From Thalassotalea sp. 1_MG-2023 (GTDB taxonomy: Bacteria; Pseudomonadota; Gammaproteobacteria; Enterobacterales; Alteromonadaceae), in contig NZ_JAUOPD010000029.1 of the NCBI RefSeq assembly GCF_030546745.1, forward strand, positions 1-39,516: a stretch of DNA of 39,516 nt. Direction: 5' to 3'. Every line of letters begins with the position of its first letter. Within the stretch, counting starts at the first letter, position 1. The notes beneath the pieces were generated by a model, which saw only the letters and a list, made by a program, of their open reading frames with translations, was not told where the DNA came from and made no database searches. Of this stretch, positions 1-6,714 are shown piece by piece. A program made the position numbers and the translations under genes.

Positions 1-691
1 TTGTCATATTAATACCTAATCAGTTGCGGTGATTCTATCACCTCTAATTAGATGGCCAAATTTATTGTGCCACTACAATCTCAGGTTCAAAAAAATTACC
101 TACATTATCAGAATGTAAACTCTTTTGGATTTGGCCACAATATTCAGACTCAACCTATGAATTACCCATAAAAGAAGAAGATGGGTGCACCTTATATACA
201 AAGGGAGTACTAGACAACATAATAGCAAAATCTTCAGAGTCAGGTATGTTAATAGAAAGAGTTCAACTTGATTCCTTAATTTGACAGAAAAGTACGTTCA
301 TAAAATGCACAATAACATCAGTAGGTTATGGTTTATAGATGTGCTGGACACCAACCTTGATTGATTATCCTTTTGACTGGTAAGTTAGCCGCTACAAAGA
401 TTGTTAACGTTATGGTATTCGCATGACCTAAAGTGTACTGTGGAGAGGATACTAACAATTTCAATCAATCCTCAGCTGTTTCTCTATACCTGTCGTTAAA
501 ATTATAATTAGGTTTGCTCTATATGTGGGTATGAATCGACGAGCCTATTATTGTAATGGTAAACTAAAAGTATTCATTCATTTAGCTAATTAGATGTTCT
601 AATTATTGCAATCTCCGTCTCTTTCAAATCTAAATATAATAAACATTAATCGAGCAAATATTGATAACTTTATCAATGCGTTCGGAAAACC
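1..691. other. Stretch without an intact gene
   Basis: Stop codons interrupt all frames and no ORF with a convincing start and ribosome binding site is present. Two stretches read like protein remnants (48-284, and 668-868 extending past this interval); the rest gives no recognisable coding, RNA or repeat signal. Together with the YhiN remnant this suggests a decayed gene neighbourhood rather than a regulatory region. I see no transposon ends or target-site duplication that would explain the decay. Confidence 0.5.
48..284 (+). pseudogene. Possible 3' remnant of an unidentified gene
   Basis: An open frame of 78 codons ends in TGA at 282-284. It has no ATG, GTG or TTG in its first two thirds; the only ATG is about 15 codons from the end. 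The C-terminal half (for example KGVLDNIIAKSSESGMLIERV) has protein-like composition, so it may be the tail of a gene whose 5' part was lost. I do not recognise the family, and chance openness in AT-rich DNA is a real alternative. Confidence 0.22.
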
Positions 692-868
692 GCAGAAGTT
701 ACTCTTGGCGGCGTTGCCACTGATGAATTATCGTCAAAAACCTATGAAAGCAACAAAGTAAAAAACCTGTACTTTATTGGTGAAGTAATTGACGTTACTG
801 GCTGGCTCGGAGGCTATAATTTTCAGGCATGCTGGAGCCAAGGTGTGGCATGCGGACAAGCGGTATAG
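668..868 (+). pseudogene. C-terminal remnant of a YhiN/HI0933-family flavoprotein
   Basis: The open frame after a TAA at 665-667 reads RKTAEVTLGGVATDELSSKT, then KNLYFIGEVIDVTGWLGGYN and a short tail, and stops with TAG at 866-868. This is the highly conserved end of the YhiN/HI0933 family of NAD(P)/FAD-dependent oxidoreductases (about 400 residues), where the LYFIGE...D.TGWLGGYNFQ segment helps close the FAD site. Only about 60 codons remain; there is no start and nothing upstream resembles the Rossmann GxGxxG part. The usual Trp after GGYNFQ is replaced by Ala-Cys-Trp, consistent with drift. I call it a truncated pseudogene with good confidence; the cause of the loss is not visible. Confidence 0.75.
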
Positions 869-996
869 TTTTGTGTAATGACAACTCGGTTAGGCGAAAA
901 CAGCTTGGAAGAGATAAAAATGACAGTAAGTAATCATTAAACTTGATAATGCTGAAATATATTGCACGCAAGTAAACAATTTAACGTAATTCACAA

Positions 997-1024
997 TTGA
1001 CAGCTCGCCCATAAACGTTATATC
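997..1024 (+). promoter_or_regulatory. Candidate sigma-70 promoter of the MgtC-like gene
   Basis: A perfect TTGACA (997-1002) is followed after 16 bases by TATATC (1019-1024), a 4-of-6 match to the -10 consensus. It lies 33 bases before the start of the MgtC-like gene. A TATAAT at 1027-1032 is too far from the -35 for a normal spacing. Pattern match only. Confidence 0.4.
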
Positions 1025-1056
1025 AATATAATAACAGACTGATATAAGGCTAAAAA

Positions 1057-1494
1057 ATGTTTGGAATTGACTTAGATGTTAATTTAATTATGTTTAACTT
1101 TATGCAAATGGGCATTGCATTTGTATTATCCTTACCGATAGCACTAAATCGTGAATTAAATGATCGAGGCGCAGGGTTACGTACTTTTCCTTTAGTTACG
1201 ATTGCATCTTGTGCATTTATGCTTGTCGGTATGAGTGTTTACGAAGGCTCTGATGCAGAAGCTCGCGTGATGTACGCTATCATTACCGGTATGGGTTTTA
1301 TCGGTGGTGGTGCAATTTTCAAAAATAATGATGGGGTAAAAGGTACAGCAACGGCCGCAGGTTTATGGAATACTGGCGCCATTGGTGTTTCAGTGGCTTA
1401 TAGTCGTTATGAAATCGCGATTGTTTTATCTACTATTGGCTTTTTAATTTTTCAATTCTCAGCCGCAATGAAGCCCAAGAAAAAAATAAGTTAG
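1057..1494 (+). CDS. MgtC/SapB family inner-membrane protein
   Basis: A 145-residue hydrophobic protein with about four membrane segments. It shows the family hallmarks: an early Arg/Gly-rich turn (LNRELNDRGAGLRT, about 30-43), a Gly-rich helix (GMGFIGGGAIFK, about 78-89) and the following TAAGLWNTGAIGVSV. The length fits the short SapB/YhiD-like class; the soluble C-terminal domain of MgtC (about 230 residues) is absent. MgtC proteins modulate F-type ATP synthase and magnesium or acid-stress physiology, but the function of short marine versions is not established, so I give only the family. An AAGG lies about nine bases before the ATG. It converges with the DUF2986 gene, leaving three bases between the stop codons. 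Confidence 0.85.
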   Translation: MFGIDLDVNLIMFNFMQMGIAFVLSLPIALNRELNDRGAGLRTFPLVTIASCAFMLVGMSVYEGSDAEARVMYAIITGMGFIGGGAIFKNNDGVKGTATAAGLWNTGAIGVSVAYSRYEIAIVLSTIGFLIFQFSAAMKPKKKIS

Positions 1495-1497
1495 CAC

Positions 1498-1653
1498 TTA
1501 CGCTTTCAATTCATCTACTGTATTTTCAGCTAGTGCTTGTTTCTCTCGTTCCGCTTTAGAAATATATTTTGGCTTATTGCTCTTTTGTTTCTTCGCATTT
1601 GCTTTTTTCTGTTTTGCAAGCAATGTTGATTTTACTTTTTTCTTTCTGTTCAT
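1498..1653 (-). CDS. DUF2986 small basic protein
   Basis: A 51-codon gene on the minus strand beginning MNRKKKVKSTLLAKQKKANA and ending TVDELKA. The start is supported by AGAGG about eight bases before the ATG. The protein is extremely Lys-rich with a MNRKKK start and a Lys/Ala/Gln helix, which matches the small DUF2986 family of marine gammaproteobacteria. Its role is unknown; the charge and size would suit nucleic-acid or ribosome binding, but that is inference. It converges tail to tail on the MgtC-like gene. Confidence 0.72.
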   Translation of the reverse strand: MNRKKKVKSTLLAKQKKANAKKQKSNKPKYISKAEREKQALAENTVDELKA

Positions 1654-1799
1654 ATAATACCGCCTCTTGTTAGCCTCGCTATTATAGCAATTGCTTACAA
1701 GTAAACGTAGTTGTGTTGCTAGTTTTCATTTAACTTGTTACTACCAAATGTTAATCACTTATAATTAACGGCAAACTCTTTCATAAAATACCGGTTGAT

Positions 1800-2030
1800 A
1801 TGAAAAAAATTACTCTTTACACCATGAAAAATTGCCCGCATTGTAAAACGGCACAGCAATACTTAGATAAACGTAATTTGCCCTATCGTTTATGCAATGT
1901 TAAAACGCCATCAGGTCAGAAAGAGCTTGCAAGACTTGGTTATAGAGCAGTTCCTGTTTTAAAAATAGGTGATGCTATTTTAAATGGTTTTTCGATTAAA
2001 CAATTTGAACGCATGTTAAAAAATGAATAA
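1800..2030 (+). CDS. Glutaredoxin-like thiol-disulfide protein
   Basis: A 76-residue single-domain protein with the thioredoxin fold order of small glutaredoxins: beta strand ITLYTM, redox motif CPHC at residues 12-15, then RAVPVLKIGD with the cis-Pro of the glutathione or substrate groove, and a closing helix. The CPHC centre is unlike the classical CPYC of Grx, and there is no thioredoxin-type CGPC. Likely a cytosolic thiol reductase of NrdH/GrxC size, but no ribonucleotide reductase gene is adjacent, so the partner is unknown. No strong ribosome binding site is visible. It seems monocistronic. Confidence 0.8.
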   Translation: MKKITLYTMKNCPHCKTAQQYLDKRNLPYRLCNVKTPSGQKELARLGYRAVPVLKIGDAILNGFSIKQFERMLKNE

Positions 2031-2112
2031 CCATAAAATCGATTGACGATAAGTAACATCTCAACACCCAAAGGTTGAGTCCACTGTCAACGCTCTTGTA
2101 AGCTATTTTGTT

Positions 2113-2274
2113 ATGAAAAGTTTTGTATTGTCAGTTTATATTCAGCATCCTGTACAATGGTATCGTTTTCTCATTTATGATCAGCATTTATCTAAGTTAT
2201 CGCGTATTAATATTTTCACTAAATGGTTAAAAAACGAGTTAATCAATAACCCCAACAATACGCATTTATCGTAA
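2113..2274 (+). CDS. Doubtful 53-residue ORF
   Basis: An ATG-started frame of 53 codons (MKSFVLSVYIQHPVQWYRFL at the start, a Trp/Tyr-rich amphipathic middle, NNPNNTHLS at the end). It has no visible Shine-Dalgarno sequence and I recognise no family. The composition looks more protein-like than random AT-rich DNA. It ends four bases before the sigma-54 promoter of the response regulator gene. It may be a small protein, a remnant, or chance. Confidence 0.28.
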   Translation: MKSFVLSVYIQHPVQWYRFLIYDQHLSKLSRINIFTKWLKNELINNPNNTHLS

Positions 2275-2277
2275 TAT

Positions 2278-2294
2278 TTGGCTCGACAATTGCT
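2278..2294 (+). promoter_or_regulatory. Sigma-54 promoter of the two-component operon
   Basis: The sequence TTGGCTCGACAATTGCT matches the -24/-12 consensus TTGGCACGNNNNTTGCT at every fixed position except one (T for A in the -24 box). The GG (2280-2281) and GC (2292-2293) doublets are separated by exactly ten bases, the spacing sigma-54 requires. It lies 36 bases before the start of the sigma-54 activator gene, implying autoregulation. Confidence 0.72.
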
Positions 2295-2330
2295 GTAATT
2301 TTATTGAACAAAGACATATTTAGGTAACTC

Positions 2331-3671
2331 ATGGTAGAAATTTTAGTAGTAGATGATAGAGCTGACATTCGATTAAGTCTTGTTGTACTTCTAGAGCAAC
2401 ATGGCTATTCGGTTAAAGAGGCTGACAGCCCACAACAGGCACAAGTATCATTAAAAGAACATGATATCGCTTTAATTTTACTCGATATGAATTTCAATTT
2501 AGACACAACCTCTGGCGATGAAGGATTACAATTCTTAAATTGGATGCAACAAAGCAACATTAACTTACCAGTAATCGCCATGACAGCCTGGAGCAATGTT
2601 GATTTAGTGGTACAAGCAATGCGATTAGGTGCTACAGATTTCATCGACAAACCTTGGAAAAACCGTCAACTGCTCAATGCCATTAAACAACAACTATCAC
2701 TACAAGTATTAAGTAAAGAAAACGCGGGCTTTAAACAGCAGCGTAACGACAAGCAGCATCACCAATATCAGTGGCAGTCTTCATGTATGTTGCAACTTTT
2801 TGATGAACTTGGAACTGTTGCCGCCACCAATGCTAATATTTTACTCACTGGGGAAAATGGCACGGGTAAAAGCGAACTTGCCCAATGGATTCACAATCAT
2901 TCAGAGCAACGCGATGCACCGATGGTATCAGTCAATATGGGTGCTATTTCAAGCAATTTATTTGAAAGTGAAATGTTTGGCCACATTAAAGGTGCGTTTA
3001 CTGATGCTAAAGCGAATCGTTTGGGTCGATTTGAATTAGCTGAAAATAGCACACTATTCCTTGACGAGATAGCTAACACTCCGATAGAGCAACAAGCCAA
3101 AATATTGCGCGTTTTAGAATCAGGAGAATATGAAGTGTTAGGCAGTAGCAAAACTAAGTTTGCTAAATGCCGCATCATTAGTGCGACAAATGCTGAGTTT
3201 TCAACGCTTATCCAACAAGAAAAGTTTCGTGAAGATTTATACTACCGTTTAAACACTATTGAATTGCGTGTTCCATCACTTAAAGAAAGAAGTGTCGATA
3301 TTGTGTCACTCAGTCGATATTACATTGCCGGCTTCTGTCATAAATACAAAAAAACACACTGTGAGCTTTCAACTTCCGCTGAAAACGCATTGGTTAATTA
3401 TCACTGGCCTGGTAATTTACGTGAACTTAGCCACCTAATAGAACGCGCGGTTTTGTTAAATAAAACCGGTGTGATAGATGATACCGAGTTACGTTTAACG
3501 GCAACCGCGCCAACAACAGAGCTTCCGTTAATGACCTTAAAAGAAGCTGAAATTTCTCTAATAAATAAAGCGCTTTCGCAAACAGACGGGAATATACCCA
3601 AAGCCGCTGTATTAATAGGTTTAACTAAATCTTCAATGTACCGTCGCATTGAAAAATACGGATTAAATTAA
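2331..3671 (+). CDS. Sigma-54-dependent response regulator (NtrC class)
   Basis: A 446-residue three-domain activator. The receiver (1-120) has acidic pair D8/D9, phosphoacceptor D52, T85 and K107. The AAA+ domain (about 145-375) has Walker A GENGTGKS at 174-181, the sigma-54-contacting loop GAFTDA at 221-226 (canonical GAFTGA with Asp, common in nature), Walker B TLFLDEI at 241-247 and a distal Arg-rich WPGNLREL. A Fis-type helix-turn-helix closes the protein. It should activate sigma-54 promoters after phosphorylation by the kinase encoded one base downstream. The two matching promoters nearby (2278-2294 and 6662-6679) make its own operon and the ABC export operon the obvious targets. Confidence 0.93.
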   Translation: MVEILVVDDRADIRLSLVVLLEQHGYSVKEADSPQQAQVSLKEHDIALILLDMNFNLDTTSGDEGLQFLNWMQQSNINLPVIAMTAWSNVDLVVQAMRLGATDFIDKPWKNRQLLNAIKQQLSLQVLSKENAGFKQQRNDKQHHQYQWQSSCMLQLFDELGTVAATNANILLTGENGTGKSELAQWIHNHSEQRDAPMVSVNMGAISSNLFESEMFGHIKGAFTDAKANRLGRFELAENSTLFLDEIANTPIEQQAKILRVLESGEYEVLGSSKTKFAKCRIISATNAEFSTLIQQEKFREDLYYRLNTIELRVPSLKERSVDIVSLSRYYIAGFCHKYKKTHCELSTSAENALVNYHWPGNLRELSHLIERAVLLNKTGVIDDTELRLTATAPTTELPLMTLKEAEISLINKALSQTDGNIPKAAVLIGLTKSSMYRRIEKYGLN

Positions 3672-3672
3672 T

Positions 3673-4926
3673 ATGCGTTCATTAGAAAGTTTTCTTACCT
3701 TACGTATTCTTTTACTTGCATTACCGGGTGCTATATTTATTTGGCTTTATCTCAATAAGCTTGAATTGCTTTGGCATTGGCATGCCATAGCATTATTTTG
3801 CTATGTGCTATTTACCGCCTTGTTAACAGTTACGATAAAATTCCAAGTGTTTCGTTCATATAATCGAGCTACCTTGCACCTTGATGCCATCAAACAAGAA
3901 GATTTTAATCAATTTGCAAAATCACCTTTTCCTGAAGGGAAAGTTAAACAGTTTCATCAACACCTCAGCCAATTAAGCACAACGCTTCAAGCCAATAAAT
4001 CACGTAATGATCAACATATTTTTTTAGTCTACAAATTAATTTCCGAATTAACCTCACCGATCCTTGTTTTTAATCAAAAGCAACAATTAACCTTTGCTAA
4101 CGATGCTTTCCAACAACTCTATAACCAGCCTTGGCAAATGCAGCGGCTCTCAACTCCCCAACTACTTGATTTAAGTTTCCAAGGCAACCATTGGGTGTTC
4201 AACAAAGCTGTATCTAAATGGCAAATTAAACATAGCGAATTTATCGACAACGAAGAACAATATTTATTACTCGTTTTTATCGACATTGAATCTGCACTTC
4301 GCGAGAACCAGTTAAAAGCCTGGCAACAAATCATACGTGTATTAAGCCACGAGATCAGAAATTCATTAACACCAGTTTCATCGATGGCAGAAACTCTCGC
4401 CGAGAAAGCATTAGTTGATAGAGATAAACAAATATTATCTGTTATTACCGATCGCTGCTCGCACCTACAAAGCTTTGTTGACCGATATTCTACAATTTCT
4501 AAACAAATAGAGCTTAAAAGAAGTGACGTCAGTATTGACTATCTTACTAACCTTTTACACAAACTTTTCGCAAGCAAGCATGTCTCTCTAGAGAGTTCAT
4601 TAGAAACCATTTGGGTCGATATTAGTTTTTTTGAACAAGTGCTTATTAATTTAACTAAGAACGCATTTGAAGCAAATGCCTCAACAGTTAAAATTAACAT
4701 TGATGAAGTTGATCACCATATCATCATTGAAGTGGTAGATGATGGACATGGCTTTAATAATTTAGATAATTTATTCGTACCGCTATACACAACAAAACCT
4801 GACGGCCAAGGTATCGGCTTAAGCTTTTGTAGAAATATTATCGAACAACATGACGGCGTCATAGAATTGCACAATAATACAAATAAAGGTGTTACCGTAA
4901 TGATTATTCTGCCTGTTAAAAAATAA
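3673..4926 (+). CDS. Membrane sensor histidine kinase, partner of the NtrC-class regulator
   Basis: A 417-residue kinase. Two membrane helices (about 7-27 and 36-58) are separated by only eight or nine residues, so there is practically no periplasmic sensor. A cytoplasmic linker and a degenerate PAS-like region (about 115-205) follow. The H-box is VLSHEIRNSLTP with His226; N-box NLTKNAFEA, G1 VDDGHGF and G2 GQGIGLSF form the HATPase domain. HEIRN..TP is typical of NtrB/NtrY-like kinases that pair with sigma-54 activators. It starts one base after the regulator's stop. The architecture suggests that the signal is sensed in the membrane or cytoplasm, perhaps through the nearby ABC permease; that link is inference. 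Confidence 0.9.
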   Translation: MRSLESFLTLRILLLALPGAIFIWLYLNKLELLWHWHAIALFCYVLFTALLTVTIKFQVFRSYNRATLHLDAIKQEDFNQFAKSPFPEGKVKQFHQHLSQLSTTLQANKSRNDQHIFLVYKLISELTSPILVFNQKQQLTFANDAFQQLYNQPWQMQRLSTPQLLDLSFQGNHWVFNKAVSKWQIKHSEFIDNEEQYLLLVFIDIESALRENQLKAWQQIIRVLSHEIRNSLTPVSSMAETLAEKALVDRDKQILSVITDRCSHLQSFVDRYSTISKQIELKRSDVSIDYLTNLLHKLFASKHVSLESSLETIWVDISFFEQVLINLTKNAFEANASTVKINIDEVDHHIIIEVVDDGHGFNNLDNLFVPLYTTKPDGQGIGLSFCRNIIEQHDGVIELHNNTNKGVTVMIILPVKK

Positions 4927-5272
4927 TGTAAACTAACAAGCAAGCTGGTTCGATTATGGGATAAAAAAGTTCGTTTTCGAACTTTAAATTCACAACCATA
5001 TAATTTTAAAGTTTATTTTTAAAATCCCTATCAACCCAAGAGTGTTTAATCGTTAACCAACCACAAGCCAAATTATCGTTGAACACGTTAATTTGAAAAA
5101 TTCTTAACAACAATTAAAATATTATAAATTTATAAAAAATACCATTAAGAGCATATACTAACATTAATTTTTCGCTAACTTGCAGATCCTTTAGGATGAA
5201 AAGACTAGGCATATCGTCGCAAATCGTTAAGATAGAAAGGGAAATAAATATATTCATGCGTAAGGGCATATC
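4927..5272. other. Intergenic region between kinase and cytochrome c genes
   Basis: No gene is visible. The region holds the AT-rich hairpin at 4966-4985 near its left end and a very AT-rich stretch (about 5100-5165) that may form the promoter region of the cytochrome c gene. A short ATCCT/AGGAT repeat around 5185-5196 has stems too short to call. Confidence 0.5.
4966..4985. terminator. Inverted repeat after the kinase gene: weak terminator or activator site
   Basis: AAAGTTCG, a TTTT loop and CGAACTTT form a perfect 8-bp stem 40 bases after the kinase stop. There is no T-run after it, so it is a poor intrinsic terminator. The core TTTCGAACT recurs at about 6595-6603 upstream of the ABC operon, which leaves open that it is a binding site of the neighbouring regulator. 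Confidence 0.4.
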
Positions 5273-5743
5273 ATGAAACTAATGACAAAAATAACAGTAT
5301 TAAGTGCGTTAACTTTATCGGTATTATCGGTAAATGCGCAGGTAGCAAAATCTGAAAAGCAAGCGAATCGCGCGGCTGAAACCCGCCAAGCCGTGTTTAA
5401 GTTATTGGGCGCAAATATGTCTCCTTTGGGCGCAATGGCTAAAGGCAAAATTGCATTCAACGCAGAGACAGTTAAAAAGCACGCAACAAGAATTAATCAA
5501 TTATCATTAATGATTAACGATCATACTAGCTTAGATACTTCTGGTTTCGATGTAACAACAGAAGCATTAGATAAGGTATGGAAAGACCGCGCAGGATTTG
5601 AGAAAGCGATAGAAAAATTAACCAAAAATTCAGCGCAGTTAATAACAGTTTCAACATCAGGTGACGAAGGTGCTATCAAGAAAGCCATTAGCGGAGTAGG
5701 AAAAAGTTGTGGCGGCTGTCACGATAACTTCAAAATGGATTAA
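5273..5743 (+). CDS. Periplasmic cytochrome c' / c-556-type class II cytochrome c
   Basis: A 156-residue exported protein: signal peptide to about NAQ (22-23), then a four-helix class II cytochrome with the heme motif CGGCH at residues 146-150, close to the C-terminus as the family requires. The early helix ETRQAVFKLLGANMSPL carries a Met (49) at the place of the distal ligand or distal-pocket residue of c-556/c' proteins. Such proteins carry electrons or bind NO and CO in the periplasm. The convergent neighbour is a b-type cytochrome that could be its membrane electron donor. The start at 5273 is used; a Met three codons later would also preserve the signal peptide. GGG lies about ten bases before it. 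Confidence 0.88.
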   Translation: MKLMTKITVLSALTLSVLSVNAQVAKSEKQANRAAETRQAVFKLLGANMSPLGAMAKGKIAFNAETVKKHATRINQLSLMINDHTSLDTSGFDVTTEALDKVWKDRAGFEKAIEKLTKNSAQLITVSTSGDEGAIKKAISGVGKSCGGCHDNFKMD

Positions 5744-5756
5744 TCACACCATACAT

Positions 5757-5794
5757 GACCATCTAACCGTATGTATAACATAGGTTAGATGGTC
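5757..5794. terminator. Bidirectional hairpin between the convergent cytochrome genes
   Basis: GACCATCTAACC (5757-5768) pairs perfectly with GGTTAGATGGTC (5783-5794), and the loop extends the stem with TATGT/ACATA after a one-base bulge. The 17-bp hairpin sits between the stops at 5743 and 5830. It lacks a strong T-run on either side. Confidence 0.6.
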
Positions 5795-5829
5795 GGTTAA
5801 CACTCTAAAATATTCTTTTCATACAGAAC

Positions 5830-6498
5830 TTAGTAATAAAACTCTTCCATTACTGGGGCATTTAACACCACAAGCCAATAAATAAAAAAACCAACAGCTG
5901 CTGCAGTAACGATAAATGTAATAATTTTAGAATGTGGGATCCCGTCGTTTTCGTTAACATCCTTTTGTGATTTCTTACCTGTTAACATCGGTTTTATTAA
6001 ATCTTTCTTTTTTACCACTCGATAATAAGCGATAGCGACGATATGTAATGCTGAGGCAATCAATATAAAATCAAAACCGTTATGATGGATAGTATTCATG
6101 ATTTTTTCGAGCTCACTACTTAATACACCGTAATAAGGCCCCGAAGAAAAAACATCATCATCAATAAATAACCCTGATGTAGCCTGTAATCCGATAAGCA
6201 CTAACATTAAGATGATCATTAGCGCACCTAAAGGGTTATGACCTGGTGGTTCTCGCTTTTCTAACAGGAATTTCTTTAATCGAGAAGGTGTTGGAAAAAA
6301 TGCGATAAATCTAGCGTGTCGTGTCCCTACAATTCCCCAAACGATTCTAAAAACAATTAAACTAAGCGCAAAATAACCACATTTGATGTGATTTTCGATT
6401 AAACCATTCTCAGATGTATACCATAGGGCCAATAAAGTACCCACTAGCAACCAATGAAAAAGTCGAATGGGTAAATCCCAAATTAAATATTGCTTCAT
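5830..6498 (-). CDS. Cytochrome b561 / hydrogenase-type b-heme membrane protein
   Basis: A 222-residue membrane protein of the cytochrome b561, bacterial/Ni-hydrogenase superfamily. It begins MKQYLIWDLPIRLFHWLLV, the typical start of the family with an axial-ligand His in RLFHW, and has four predicted helices. Further candidate heme His residues lie in ENHIKCGY, NTIHHNGF and SALHIVAIAYY, and RVVKKKDLIKPM is typical after the last core helix. A fifth hydrophobic segment lies near the C-terminus. I chose the ATG at 6498 because GAGGG lies six bases before it; a frame-matched ATG six codons upstream lacks this. Likely role: moving electrons from the quinol pool to a periplasmic acceptor, possibly the class II cytochrome c encoded next to it. 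Confidence 0.87.
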   Translation of the reverse strand: MKQYLIWDLPIRLFHWLLVGTLLALWYTSENGLIENHIKCGYFALSLIVFRIVWGIVGTRHARFIAFFPTPSRLKKFLLEKREPPGHNPLGALMIILMLVLIGLQATSGLFIDDDVFSSGPYYGVLSSELEKIMNTIHHNGFDFILIASALHIVAIAYYRVVKKKDLIKPMLTGKKSQKDVNENDGIPHSKIITFIVTAAAVGFFIYWLVVLNAPVMEEFYY

Positions 6499-6561
6499 AT
6501 CTGCCCTCAATAACATTCACTAAATCATAGTGCAGTTAAAAATGTGAAAGGGCAATATTAT

Positions 6562-6625
6562 AAATCAGTCTGATTTTGAAATTAAGTCGTCCGATTTCGA
6601 ACTATTTTGCTTTCGTTATTCGAAA
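6562..6625. promoter_or_regulatory. Candidate activator binding region upstream of the ABC operon
   Basis: Three symmetrical elements lie 40-100 bases before the sigma-54 promoter: AAATCAGTCTGATTT (perfect 7-bp arms, 6562-6576), TTCGAA (6596-6601) and TTTCGTTATTCGAAA (5-bp arms, 6611-6625). This is where enhancers of NtrC-class activators usually sit. TTTCGAACT here also occurs in the inverted repeat after the kinase gene. The region could serve the divergent cytochrome b gene instead. Confidence 0.35.
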
Positions 6626-6661
6626 AACCCGCTTTATACCACTGTTTATACGCGTATTTTG

Positions 6662-6679
6662 TTTGGCACAGTTTTAGCT
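6662..6679 (+). promoter_or_regulatory. Sigma-54 promoter of the ABC export operon
   Basis: TTTGGCACAGTTTTAGCT contains a perfect TGGCAC -24 box and TAGCT at -12 (consensus TTGCT, one mismatch). GG (6665-6666) and GC (6677-6678) are separated by ten bases. It lies 36 bases before the adaptor gene, the same distance as in the two-component operon. Confidence 0.72.
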
Positions 6680-6714
6680 ATGTAAGGTGAGATTCAATTT
6701 TTTATAGTTAAATT

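Noticed and set aside
889-895. GTTAGGC, matching the GTTRRRY core of integron attC sites
   Set aside because: No paired inverse core or folded attC-like stem is found at a suitable distance; a 7-mer alone is expected by chance.
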